Assembly (NCBI GenBank): GCA_021521415.1
Contig: JAIQDT010004996.1
Span: 1 to 64,000, forward strand
Source of the DNA: Bidens hawaiensis
Lineage: Eukaryota > Streptophyta > Magnoliopsida > Asterales > Asteraceae
Reading direction: 5' to 3'
Length of the DNA stretch: 64,000 bases
The position numbers and the translations under genes were made by a program. The notes beneath the pieces were generated by a model. That model was not told the DNA's origin. It made no database searches and saw only the letters and a program-made list of their open reading frames with translations. Positions within the stretch are counted from its first letter, which is position 1. The number at the start of each line of letters is the position of its first letter. Of the stretch, positions 22,218 through 34,392 are shown one piece after another.

Positions 22218-25200
22218 TGTAACAATTCCGGCAAATTAAGGTATACCCAAGCCGGTATATACTATTTACGTGTTATTTAATACCGAATATATGAGTTATA
22301 ATGTGTTTGTACGAGTATATAAGATTCACAGTACGAATTATACTCGAATGTACAGTTAGTCGTATTGGAATTACGATTAATAAATGAAGGGTTATTGAAA
22401 CCCTAACGAATCGGGGATTACATTATAGACGAAAAATATAATGTTTAGTGATGTGTACGAAGTATTAAAGTTTCGGGATAAGTGAATTATAGCACAGAAA
22501 AAGGATTTCGATTTATTAGTACGTCGGTACGATAAACGAAACCTTTAACATCAAACCAAGCAAGAGACGATCGATCAAGCCGAAAAAGATGCACAATTAC
22601 CGACAATATGATGTGTTAAGTCAATAAATGTCATGGTTTAAGTTTTTAAAGTTTTTAAATCGGTTTTATATAAATTTAAATTTTAAGCCGAAAAACGACC
22701 GTTTTGGCCTCGTTTTGAGCGGAATTAAACGTTTAACCGAAAAACGAACTGAACCAGATTATCCACAACATTATCCGAATTACACAATCCGAATGTGTGG
22801 CCAAGGTTGAAGATGTGGGCCCCACCCCACACCTTACTAGGACCGATCGGTCCATGATCACCCACACACACACTTCATTTTCTTTTTTCTAACATCCTAA
22901 CTCCACAATTCTCTCAACACTCCTCAATATTCATCCAACCTCCTTTGATTTATACCAAGAAACCGAGGTAAAGATCGGATTATAGTCGTATTCATCGTCT
23001 TTTCTCGAGTCATTTACAAGAAAATGAGGTTTCAAGTGAAAAATGGGTGAAAACCCGAGATGAAACCGATTCTTGCATGATCAAGTGATGTATACAAGTT
23101 ATACAAGGGATCTTGGTCCAAGAAAGGAGTTAAAAGAGTCAAAAACGAATTTTTACGGTTAAAATCTTTGTTTTGATGTCTTAACCGAAACCATGAAATA
23201 AATGGCTTGATTGTGGGTATAACTTGCTTGGTGTGGTGTTGTTGTGCTTGTAGGTGTTATAGCTAGTTGCTAGCAAAGGCTAGAAAGCAAGATCTTTGCG
23301 ATCTAAAGCTAGAAACACAAGGTAGTTCGGTTTTTCCTATGATTTGTAAGATTTGGACAGATTGTGGTAGACTTAGAGTTGAGTTATGAAATTTCACAGA
23401 GATGATCTACACATGAAAATATGAGATCTGTGAAATTTTGGTAATTTTTGGATAAAGGATGAATATTTGGTGAATTTAATGCTCGGTTTTGGCTAAAAAT
23501 GGTGAAAAATAGCTAAACATCATGAAAAATTCTGGAAAAATTCATATAAGCTTTTTATAACATATAAAAGTCACACACAAAATTTCAGGTCCATTGGAGA
23601 AGTCTAAGTAGGCTTTTCGGTAAAACGAGATCTAGGGTTTTCTAGCTCGGTTTTGGTAAAAATGGCATGAAAAATAAGTTTTTGGTTCTGTAAAAATTAC
23701 TGGGAACTTTGTGGATGGCAGGAGTCATCCCAGAAAAATTTGGGATTTTTCTAAGGTCGTTGGGTATTTTCGACATAAATGTTAAATATAAAAATTAATT
23801 CTGGAAATATTTTTATAAAATTCCTTACTGTCAAAAACTGATTTGTGCAAAATTTCAAGATCCGAGACTAAACGGATAATTATTTGTGCTAAACAGAACA
23901 TAAAAACAAACTTTTAAAGCTTAAAACGCGTAAACCGGCAAAGTTCGCCTAAGCGAGCTGACTGGTGTATAAAAACCCTAAAAATGGACTATTTTCATGA
24001 AACTAAGTAAATCAAGTAAAAATAAATCATCCGAAAGTAATTCGGATGATTTGGGTAATTTTACCCGATTTAGCAGTTTCCGGTATACTAAAGACGGAAA
24101 CGGGCCCCGCGGCCAAACGGGGTGTCTAATCCGAGCTATAATTTCACCGCTTTAATTAAAATATCAGTAACAACTATTTTCGGGTCATATGTGACCAAAC
24201 TCATTTTTTTGAAAACATAAAGACGGTTAACCGTGCTAGGCACGCAAAACGAGAAAACAAACTAATGGTAGTTTTGACTAAAGAACTCTAAGTGATATCA
24301 CAATCTAAGTCCTGAGAAGTGTATCGGGGTTAACATTGTCCCCGGATCGTGTACGGTACTGGGTTAACAGTGTCCCCGGACGTTCCGGTTAACACGAATT
24401 TAAGTTATATTAATAGAAATTGTGTAGTAACGACTTAGGGATCGTATTACAGATCCGGGCCGGTAGCTGTTCACAGTATTACATCTTGCTCACAAAAAGG
24501 TGAGTTTCACGAGCCCCTTTTTATTGAACTGTTTTAAATATTTTCCCGGGGCGGAAAGCATGTTTTTATCAAAGTGTTTAAGTACATGCCGATCGCATGG
24601 AAATTAATGTATTTATATAATGTTTATTGTACGGGAATCGTACGGTAATGTATTAAGATGGTAATTGTCTGAGTTGCTAATATTGTAAGGCCCGAAACAG
24701 TGTTCTGGGTTAACAGTGTCCCCAGAGGGTATTAATTGCATTTCTGGGTTAACAGTGTCCCCAGAGGCTATTAAATGTATTTCTGGGTTAACAGTGTCCC
24801 CAGAGGTTATTAAATGTATTTCTGGGTTAACAGTGTCCCCAGAGGTTATTAAATGTGTTTCTGGGTTAACAGAGTTTTCACTTGTAGGCTCAGCATAATT
24901 ACATCATTAATTTATGATTATTAAAATGATTTGTCATGGTTTATTTAAATTAGTGAAACTCACCAACTATTCGTAGTTGACCCGTTTTCTTTACATGCTT
25001 TCTAGGAACACCCAAATTGGAATGAGTGATACGTGCTTGATGATGTGTGCTATTTTGTGGAAGCTTAAGGGTCTATATTTTGTATTAAACATGTTAACAT
25101 ACTATTGGTAAAACTTACGTGATAACGCCTACTCGGTAACGAAACTTGGAACAATGTTATACGTTTAAATTATTGTAGTGGTGTTTTCTTTATAAGCAAT

Positions 25201-25266
25201 GCTGTTGATATCAGATGTGTCTGTTGCATCCCGTGTACGTTTCCGCTGCGGTTACGGGGTGTTACA
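22218..25266 (+). repeat. 5' LTR of G1
   Basis: 3049 bp. TATA-like TTTTATATAAATT near 22665-22677. Contains a 14-bp palindrome (GGACCGATCGGTCC, 22840-22853), a 12-bp-arm hairpin (24024-24052) and a 39-bp tandem repeat (24705-24899). The end TGTTACA abuts the primer-binding site. Confidence 0.95.
24705..24899 (+). repeat. 39-bp tandem repeat in G1 5' LTR
   Basis: Five copies starting at 24705, 24744, 24783, 24822 and 24861, each opening CTGGGTTAACAGTGTCCCC and closing the stem with CCAG; the last diverges after 20 bp. CTGGG and CCCAG form an inverted pair within each unit. Related single copies lie near 24322 and 24359. A 13-residue repeat read through it is a by-product of the 39-bp period. 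Confidence 0.9.
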
Positions 25267-25271
25267 GAACT

Positions 25272-25283
25272 TGGTATCAGAGC
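25272..25283 (+). other. Primer-binding site of G1
   Basis: TGGTATCAGAGC, five bases after the 5' LTR, an exact initiator-Met tRNA-type site. Confidence 0.92.
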
Positions 25284-25488
25284 CATTGGTTATAAAGAAT
25301 TAGGATGTCTTTAAAAGATAAATATAACCAGTAGCTCAAGTGTTATAGGATCTGAATATCAACTAATAATTTATTGTGACGAGGTCTGGATGAACTTGGA
25401 TGGACAAGTGAGTTATTATGGTCCGGAACATAATAACAGACTTGTCCGCACGAGGGAATTCAGGGGAAGTCACGGGGGACTTTAATAG

Positions 25489-25618
25489 GTAAAATTGGCA
25501 ACATATGTGCAAATATATGATAATATTGTGTGTGGTCAAGTTGTATAAGTAAGTGTATATTAATTTGATTACGATTTACACTATGGAAAGAACTATATGT
25601 TTGTTAACTTGTGTGCAG
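25489..25618 (+). other. Predicted leader intron of G1
   Basis: AT-rich 130-bp stretch with a donor-like AG|GTAAAA at 25487-25494 and an acceptor-like TTAACTTGTGTGCAG|G ending at 25618, seven bases before the small ORF's ATG (25625). The G2 counterpart (46434-46564, 131 bp) keeps both sites. Inferred from sequence only. Confidence 0.45.
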
Positions 25619-25624
25619 GTTAGA

Positions 25625-26224
25625 ATGTCAAGAACACCTAGTGTATCGATGGAGGAGGACCCGGAGGAAGTCAGCTCCGGGAACTCTGGGAGCCTCCCCG
25701 TATCATCCAGCTCTGAGCCTAGCGAGGCTAGTGTTAGGAGCTCTAGGCAGTCCTCCCCTGCCAGGATTGCTAGATCTCCTACCCCACCCGCACCACAGGC
25801 CGTCCCTATCCCTCCCGGATTCGGACCCCGCCTCACGGCGCGGATCAGTGTTCAGCAGGTCCCACCTACCTCGCCCCCACCCAGACCTGCTACCTGCAGG
25901 GGCGAGTCCTCCCGCTCCCAGCCCGAGCCTGTGACTCCACCAGTGTGGGGTCTCCCTAGGCAGGAGAGGGACGCGGCGGCGTGGCTACGAGTGCTCACCG
26001 AACAGGTGAATGAGCACTCCGCCGCCTTGACGGTGGGGGTACAGAGGCGGATGTACCTAGGGGACTGCATACTGGACCACCAGTATGCGATTTCGCAGCT
26101 GAAGAGGGAGTGCTCATACTCCCAGTGGATGATCGGCCGGATGGAGACGCGGATCCGGGTTATGCTGGCTGTGATGGTGGTGTTGGTGGCGGTGTTGGTG
26201 GGTTTGGTATACCACCGTGTTTAG
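25625..26224 (+). CDS. Small ORF between LTR and gag of G1, hydrophobic C-terminus
   Basis: 199 residues from the ATG at 25625; an upstream in-frame ATG at 25583 (MERTICLL) is also shared with G2, but the predicted intron would remove it. The N-terminal half is Ser/Pro/Glu-rich and likely disordered (MEEDPEEVSS, SSPARIARSPTPP). A conserved middle reads VWGLPRQERDAAAWLRVL and a helix-like HSAALTVGVQRRMYLGD. The end is one hydrophobic stretch of about 18 residues (VMLAVMVVLVAVLVGLV) before YHRV. No known domain recognised. The G2 homologue is uninterrupted too, which suggests a kept function. It is followed by 370 bp before gag. Confidence 0.7.
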   Translation: MSRTPSVSMEEDPEEVSSGNSGSLPVSSSSEPSEASVRSSRQSSPARIARSPTPPAPQAVPIPPGFGPRLTARISVQQVPPTSPPPRPATCRGESSRSQPEPVTPPVWGLPRQERDAAAWLRVLTEQVNEHSAALTVGVQRRMYLGDCILDHQYAISQLKRECSYSQWMIGRMETRIRVMLAVMVVLVAVLVGLVYHRV

Positions 26225-26594
26225 TTGTGTTAGGATGGGAGTAGACAGGGACCGCTTTTTTATACTCTGTGTAAGCAGTTAGTGGTGATGCTAACATAGA
26301 GTGAATCTTGGGTAGTTATAATACAACCACTGGCCCTTAGGGGGTCTCTTTTGGGGTATATCGTTATAGATACTTTTGGGTATCATTCAAGCACTGACCC
26401 ATTGTGGGTTATGTCGAGATGATGCCGACATAGGCCCTATGTAGGAAAACTTAACTTATGTAATGATGACAGGAAACGTATGCGAACTGACATGGATGTA
26501 ATATGTACTAATGTTTATTAATGAATGGAATGTTTGTTGTGTTTTATGATTGGAACTTGTATTAATTATATATATTTTCTTGATGTTGTGTAGA
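26225..26594 (+). other. Spacer between small ORF and gag of G1
   Basis: 370 bp without an ORF. It ends TTGATGTTGTGTAG|AATGG, a splice-acceptor-like sequence directly at the gag ATG, shared in form with G2. Possible donor GATGTAATATG near 26488. Speculative. Confidence 0.4.
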
Positions 26595-29500
26595 ATGGCA
26601 CCAAAACGTTCAGCCCAATTGTCGGAAGTGGACGTGAGCCGTTTGATTGCTCAACAGTTAGAGGCGGCGATATCGGATATAGTATCGCGCATCGCCGCCA
26701 GTATTAACAATTCGACCAATCCAGCCCCTCCGAGCAATCAAACGACCACCAATAATGACGGGGAACAAAATGTTAATCCTCCACAGAATGATAACACGAT
26801 TCCGAGTAATGACGCACCGCCTAGGGTGGTCGTTACAGACAGTAATGGCCCTATACCTACGGTAGAGACGAACCGTACTGAACCGATTCGTGCATCCAGG
26901 GGATGTTCGATCAAAGACTTTATGTTGTGCAAACCTCTAGAGTTTAGCGGGTCTGAAGGACCAAATGGGTTGGTTAAGTGGATGGAGAAAATAGAATCCG
27001 TTGTGAATATCAGCAACTGCCCCGAGGATTGTGTTGTTAAGTATGCTACCTGCACATTCACGGACCATGCCTTGACATGGTGGAACACGATAGTGCAGAC
27101 CCGGGGTCAGGCGGCGACAAACCTCATGACCTGGACAGAGCTCAAGGCTCTTGTACTGGAACATTTCTGCCCGAAAAACGAATTGCAAAAATTAGAAAAT
27201 GAATTGTGGAACCTGGAGATGCAAGGGGCAGACCATTTGGGTTATACGAACCGGTTTAATGAGTTGTCACGATTGGTACCATGGTTGGTCACCCCAGAGT
27301 CGAAGAGGGTTGAACGTTATATTTGGGGGCTAACTCCAGTTGTAAGGAGTATAGTCAATTCTGGGGGACACCAGACGTATGAGGGTGCGGTGACGCAAGC
27401 TGGTATCGTCACGTATGATTTCGTAAGGAGCGGGTCACTGAAGGTGGCGGGAGAGTCCGCTGGGGGAAAGCGGGGTACACATGACCATAGGATCCAGGAA
27501 AAGCAGCAAAATAAACGTGCTAGGCCCACTGCCCAAAACTACGCCATGACTAGTTCAGGTGGAAGACAAGAACCGCAGAAGGGAACGTTTCCTAGGTGTG
27601 GGAAATGCGGTTACCACCATGGTGGCGTGTGCAAAGAGGTGGTGTGCCACCGGTGTGTGGCAGGATTGGACACTACGCACCAAGTTGTAGGACAAACCTG
27701 AACAACCTGAACCGACAACCGCAACCTATCCGTGCGCAGCCATTTAGGACCCAACCAGCCCGACAACAAAACCCGCAAGGAAACCAAATGGTGACCACCA
27801 GCCGTGCTTGCTATGAATGCGGCAGCACAGATCACTTCAAGAGAAACTGTCCGAAGCTGAACCAGGGAGGAAATGGGCGGCAAACCGCGGGTCAGGCATC
27901 GTCGTCCAATCCGGCGTGAGGCCGAGCATTCGTGATGAGGGCGAACGAAGCACGCCAGGACCCCAGCGTAGTGACAGGTACATTCCTCGTCTCTGATCAT
28001 TACGCTTCTGTATTATTTGATACAGGCGCCGATAGGAGTTTTGTTTCCGTTAAATTCATGTCGATAGCAAACCTTCCAATTGGTGAGACCATAGAACCTT
28101 ATACCGTAGAAGTCGCTAACGGTAAAACCATGATAGTTAATCGAATAGTTCGGAATTGCCCTTTTATTCTGAACGATCAATCCCTTCCGATTGACTTGTT
28201 ACCGATAGAATTGGGTAGTTTTGACGTGATAGTGGGAATGGATTGGTTAGCACGTAACAAGGTAGAAATACACTGTGAAAAGAAAATCGTCAAGATCCGG
28301 GTGTCGGATGACGAAGAGGTATTAGTGCAGGGTGAGAATTCGGGCAATATGATACCGTTTATATCCCACCTCAAGGTGTTAAAATATATACGCCAGGGAT
28401 GCGTGGCGTATCTAGCGAGCTTGACGGCCACGGATCCTGAGGAAAAACGGGTGGACGATATCCCAGTGGTACGTGAATTTCCACAAGTTTTCCCAGAGGA
28501 ACTTCCTGGATTACCGCCAACCCGACAGGTCGAACTCAGAATCGACTTATTACCTCAAGCTGGCCCTGTTGTTAAGGCGCCCTACCGACTTGCACCATCC
28601 GAGATGCAAGAATTATCCAACCAATTGCAGGAATTGTTGGATAAAGGATTTATACGTCCCAGTTATTCCCCGTGGGGTGCACCGGTACTATTCGTGAAAA
28701 AGAAGGACGGAAGCCTTAGAATGTGCATTGATTACAGGGAGCTGAACAAGTTGACAATCAAAAATAGGTATCCTCTCCCCCGAATTGATGACCTGTTCGA
28801 CCAACTGCAAGGTGCGAGCTATTTCTCAAAAATTGATCTCAAATCGGGATACCATCAGGTTAGAATTCAGGAGGAGGATATCCCAAAAACCGCATTCCGG
28901 ACTCGCTACGGCCATTACGAGTTCTTAGTTATGCCTTTCGGGCTAACAAATGCGCCAGCAGTGTTCATGGATCTCATGAATCGAGTCTGTAAACCCTACC
29001 TCGATAAATTCGTCATCGTATTTATTGACGATATTTTGATATACTCGAAGAGTAAAGAAGAGCACGAACAACACTTAAGATTAATTTTAGAGCTTCTAAA
29101 TCAGGAGAAGTTGTATGCAAAATTCTCCAAGTGTAACTTCTGGTTACAAGAAGTGCAATTCCTTGGTCACGTTATAAACCATCAAGGAGTACACGTTGAT
29201 CCAAGTAAGGTTGAAGCAGTTAAGAATTGGCAAGCGCCTAAATCGCCAAAGGAAATCCGCCAATTCTTAGGCTTAGCTGGATATTATCGTCGATTTATAG
29301 AGAACTTTTCTAGCATCGCCCAACCTTTAACCCTTCTGACCCAAAAAGATCGAAAGTATGAATGGGGTGAAGAGCAGGAAACGGCGTTTCAAACGCTAAA
29401 ACAAAGATTGTGCCAAGCGCCGATCTTAAGTCTCCCCGACGGAGACGATGGTTTTGTCGTGTATTGTGACGCATCCCGGAGAGGGTTAGGATGCTTGTTG

Positions 29501-31303
29501 ATGCAAAATAATAAGGTTATAGCCTATGCTTCTCGACAGTTAAAAATACACGAGAAAAATTACACTACTCATGACTTAGAACTGGGAGCAGTTATCTTCG
29601 CACTTAAAATCTGGAGACATTATCTCTACGGTACAAAGTGCACCATCTTCACCGATCATAAAAGTTTGCAACACATATTCGATCAGAAAGAACTGAATAT
29701 GAGGCAACGAAGATGGGTCGAGTTGTTAAGCGACTATGACTGTGACATCCGTTATCACCCCGGCAAGGCTAACGTCGTAGCCGATGCCCTGAGTAGGAAG
29801 GATCGGGTTAAGCCATTGCGAGTGCGAGCACTGGAAATGATAGTCCAGTCGAACCTTTCGGACCTGGTTCGAGTCGCTCAACGCGAGGCGTTGAAAGAGG
29901 AACAATTGGTAAAAGAGGGACTTTATGGTAACGAGAAGAATTTCGAACAGCGCGTGGACGAAACTCTCTATTTCAAAAATCGGATTTGGATCCCGACCCT
30001 CCATGACCTTCGTGAATTAATCATGGACGAAGCGCATAAATCAAAATATTCCATACATCCGGGATCGGATAAGATGTACAAGGATGTGAAGGAGTTCTAC
30101 TGGTGGCCGGGTATGAAAAAGGATATAGCCACATACGTCGGCAAGTGTACGACGTGTGCGAGGGTTAAGGCGGAGCACCAGAAACCTTCGGGAATGTTAC
30201 AACAACCGGAAATTCCCGAATGGAAACGAAAGCAAATCACGATGGATTTTGTGACACATCTCCCTAAGACGTCCCGTGGACACGATGCAATTTGGGTAAT
30301 CGTGGATCGACTAACCAAGTCGGCACATTTTATTCCGATTAGAAATAATTATAACACCGAAAGACTTGCGCAAATTTATATAAATGAAATTGTGTCTCTT
30401 CATGGGATACCCATCTCAATCATCTCCGATCGAGATAGCCATTTCACCTCCAATCTTTGGTAAGCTGTACAAGAAGCGCTGCGAACGCGTATTGATCTAA
30501 GCACAGCTTACCACCCTCAGACCGATGGTCAGTCGGAGAGGACCATCCAAACCCTGGAGGATTTGCTTCGTGCATGCGTACTGGATTTTAAGGGAAATTG
30601 GGATCAACATCTCCCACTCGTTGAATTCTCAAATAATAACAGTTACCATAGCAGTATAAAGGCAGCGCCTTACGAAGCATTGTATGGTCGGAAGTGCCGA
30701 TCACCACTCTGTTGGACTGAAGTGGGCGACACTCAGGTTATTAGATCGGACCTGCTCCAGGAAACGACCAGCAAAATCCTTGAAATTCGAAACAATCTGA
30801 AGGCCGCGCGGGATCGACAGAAGAGTTATGCCGATACCCGTAGAAAACCGTTATCATTCGAGAAAGGTGATAAAGTGTATTTGAAAGTATCACCTTGGAA
30901 AGGAGTAGTCAGATTTGGAAAGGCGGGGAAGCTAGCCCCTAGATACATTGGACCATTCGACATTACTGCAAAAGTCGGTCCTGTAGCATACCGATTAGAA
31001 CTGCCTTATGAACTGAGTGCAGTTCACAACGTGTTTCACGTGTCGAATTTGAAAAGATGTCTGGCGGATGAGACATCGGTGTTACCTTTAGAGGGTGTCC
31101 AAATAAATGATAAGCTCAACATCGTAGAGGAGCCCCTAGAAATAGTAGACGGGAAAATCAAGCAACTTAGACACAATAAGATATCGTTGGTCAAAGTTAG
31201 ATGGAATTCGAAACGAGGCCCAGAATATACATGGGAACGAAAGGACGAATTTCGGAAGAAATACCCCCACCTATTTCCTCAAAAGGAAGTAGTTGACGCG
31301 TAA
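26595..31303 (+). pseudogene. Gag-pol of G1, broken
   Basis: Start ATG at 26595 (MAPKRSAQ). Retrotransposon gag domain, two CCHC knuckles, protease with [10 protein letters not shown] with FIDD, RNase H (CDAS, TDHKS), integrase with HHCC and DDE residues, and a chromodomain-like tail ending KKYPHLFPQ. Compared with intact G2 there is a 2-bp TG insertion inside the first knuckle (27653-27659), a TGA at 27917-27919 and a TAA at 30461-30463 in integrase. Apart from the insertion the frame is kept. Colinear with G2 throughout and the protein sequences are closely similar. Confidence 0.93.
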
Positions 31304-31327
31304 AATTTCGAGGACGAAATTTTTGTA

Positions 31328-31339
31328 ACGGGGGGAGAA
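31328..31339 (+). other. Polypurine tract of G1
   Basis: ACGGGGGGAGAA directly before the 3' LTR. Confidence 0.88.
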
Positions 31340-34300
31340 TGTAACAATTCCGGCAAATTCAGGTATACCCTAGCCGGTATATACTATTTACGTGTTATTT
31401 AATACCGAATATATGAATTATAATGTGTTTGTACGAGTATATAAGATTCACAGTACGAATTATACTCGAATGTACAGTTAGTCGTATTGGAATTACGATT
31501 AACCAATGAACGGTTATTGAAACCCGAACGAATCGGGGATTACATTATAGACGAAATATATAATGTTTAGTGATGTGTACGAAGTATTAAAGCTTCGGGA
31601 TAAGTGAATTATAGCACAGAAAAAGGATTTCGATTTATTAGTACGTCGGTACGATAAATGAAACATTTAACATCAAACCAAGCAAGAGACGATCGATCAA
31701 GCCGAAAAAGATGCACAATTACCGACAATATGATGTGTTAAGTCAATAAATGTCATGGTTTAAGTTTTTAAAGTTTTTAAATCGGTTTTATATAAATTTA
31801 AATTTTAAGCCGAAAAAACGACCGTTTTGGCCTCGTTTTGAGCGGAATTAAACGTTTAACCGAAAAACGAACTGAACCAGATTATCCACAACATTATCCG
31901 GATTGCACAATCCGAATGTGTGGCCAAGGTTGAAGATGTGGGCCCCACCCCACACCTTACTAGGACCGATCGGTCCATGATCACCCACACACACACTACA
32001 TTTTCTTTTTTCTAACATCCTAACTCCACAATTCTCTCAACACTCCTCAATATTCATCCAACCTCCTTTGATTTATACCAAGAAACCGAGGTAAAGATCG
32101 GATTATAGTCGTGTTCATCTTTATTTCTCGAGTCATTTACAAGAAAATGAGGTTTCAAGTGAAAAATGGGTGAAAACCCGAGATGAAACCGAATCTTGCA
32201 AGATCAAGTGATGTATACAAGTTATACAAGGGATCTTGGTCCAAGAAAGGAGTTAAAAGAGTCAAAAACGAATTTTTACGGTTAAAATCTTTGTTTTGAT
32301 GTCTTAACCGAAACCATGAAAGAAATGGTTGATTGTGGGTATAACTTGCTTGGTGTGGTGTTGTTGTGCTTGTAGGTGTTGTAGCTAGTTGCTAGCAAAG
32401 GCTAGAAAGCAAGATCTTTGCGATCTAAAGCTAGAAACACAAGGTAGTTCGGTTTTTCGTATGATTTGTAAGATTTGGACAGATTGTGGTAGACTTAGAG
32501 TTGAGTCATGAAATTTCACAGAGATGATCTACACATGAAAATATGAGATCTGTGAAATTTTGGTAATTTTTGGATAAAGGATGAATATTTGGTGAATTTA
32601 ATGCTCGGTTTTGGCTAAAAATGGTGAAAAATAGCTAAACATCATGAAAAATTCTGGAAAAATTCAGATAAGCTTTTTATAACATATAAAAGTCACACAC
32701 AAAATTTCAGGTCCATTGGAGAAGTCTAAGTAGGCTTTTCGGTAAAACGAGATCTAGGGTTTTCTAGCTCGGTTTTGGTAAAAATGGCATGAAAAATGAG
32801 TTTTTGGTTCTTTAAAATTACTGGGAACTATGTGGATGGCAGGAGTCATCCCAGAAAAATTTGGGATTTTTCTAAGGTCGTTGGGTATTTTCGACATAAA
32901 TGTTAAATATAAAAATTAATTCTTGAAATAATTTTATAAAATTCCTTACTGTCAAAAACTGATTTGTGCAAAATTTCAAGATCCGAGACTAAACGGATAA
33001 TTATTTGTGCTAAACAGAACATAAAAACAAACTTTTAAAGCTTAAAACGCGTAAACCGGCAAAGTTCGCCTAAGCGAGCTGACTGGTGTATAAAAACCCT
33101 AAAAATGGACTATTTTCATGAAACTAAGTAAATCAAGTAAAAATAAATCATCCGAAAGTAATTCGGATGATTTGGGCAATTTTACCCGATTTAGCAGTTT
33201 CCGGTATACTAAAGACGGAAACGGGCCCCGCGGCCAAACGGGGTGTCTAAACCGAGCTATAATTTCACCGCTTTAATTAAAATATCAGTAACAACTATTT
33301 TCGGGTCATATGTGACCAAACTCATTTTTTTGAAAACATAAAGACGGTTAACCGTGCTAGGCACGCAAAACGAGAAAACAAACTAATGGTAGTTTTGACT
33401 AAAGAACTCTAAGTGATATCACAATCTAAGTCCTGAGAAGTGTATCGGGGTTAACATTGTCCCCGGATCGTGTACGGTACTGGGTTAACAGTGTCCCCGG
33501 ACGTTCCGGTTAACACGAATTTAAGTTATATTAATAGAAATTGTGTAGTAACGACTTAGGGATCGTATTACAGATCCGGGCCGGTAGCTGTTCACAGTAT
33601 TACATCTTGCTCACAAAAAGGTGAGTTTCACGAGTCCCTTTTTATTGAACTGTTTTAAATATTTTCCCGGGGCGGAAAGCATGTTTTTATCAAAGTGTTT
33701 AAGTACATGCCGATCGCATGGAAATTAATGTATTTATATAATGTTTATTGTACGGGAATCGTACGGTAATGTATTAAGATGGTAATTGTCTGAGTTGCTA
33801 ATATTGTAAGGCCCGAAACAGTGTTCTGGGTTAACAGTGTCCCCAGAGGGTATTAATTGCATTTCTGGGTTAACAGTGTCCCCAGAGGCTATTAAATGTA
33901 TTTCTGGGTTAACAGTGTCCCCAGAGGTTATTAAATGTATTTCTGGGTTAACAGTGTCCCCAGAGGTTATTAAATGTGTTTCTGGGTTAACAGAGTTTTC
34001 ACTTGTAGGCTCAGCATAATTACTTCATTAATTTATGATTATTAAAATGATTTGTCATGGTTTATTTAAATTAGTGAAACTCACCAACTATTCGTAGTTG
34101 ACCCGTTTTCTTTACATGCTTTCTAGGTACACCCAAATTGGAATGAGTGATACGTGCTTGATGATGTGTGCTATTTTGTGGATGCTTAAGGGTCTATATT
34201 TTGTATTAAACATGTTAACATACTATTGGTAAAACTTATGTGATAACGCCTACTCGGTAACGAAACTTGGAACAATGTAATACGTTTAAATTATTGTAGT

Positions 34301-34387
34301 GGTGTTTTCTTTATAAGCAATGCTGTTGATATCAGATGTGTCTGTTGCATCCCGTGTACGTTTCCGCTGCGGTTACGGGGTGTTACA
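31340..34387 (+). repeat. 3' LTR of G1
   Basis: 3048 bp copy of 22218-25266. The 39-bp tandem repeat is present with the same five copies (33826 onward), and the 12-bp-arm hairpin is at 33145-33173. Confidence 0.95.
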
Positions 34388-34392
34388 AAAGC

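Larger units (their letters stand above)
22218..34387 (+). mobile_element. Gypsy (Tekay/Del-like) element G1
   Basis: Complete 12.2 kb Ty3/gypsy element in A's gag, with 5-bp duplication AAAGC (22213-22217, 34388-34392). LTRs of 3049 and 3048 bp, TGTAACAATTCC...GTGTTACA. Contains primer-binding site, a small ORF before gag, gag-pol with a C-terminal chromodomain-like tail, and a polypurine tract. LTRs over 3 kb and gag-pol in one frame fit the Tekay/Del chromovirus lineage. Gag-pol is broken by one 2-bp insertion and two stops. LTRs differ at roughly 1% by eye, mostly in the first 500 bp. Confidence 0.95.

Noticed and set aside
24716..24898. ORF encoding a 13-residue repeat (also at 33837-34019)
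   Set aside because: The repeat is a by-product of the 39-bp LTR tandem array, a multiple of three; it occurs identically in both LTRs with no coding signals.
24705..24899. CRISPR-like array
   Set aside because: Units abut with no unique spacers, and the context is a plant LTR.
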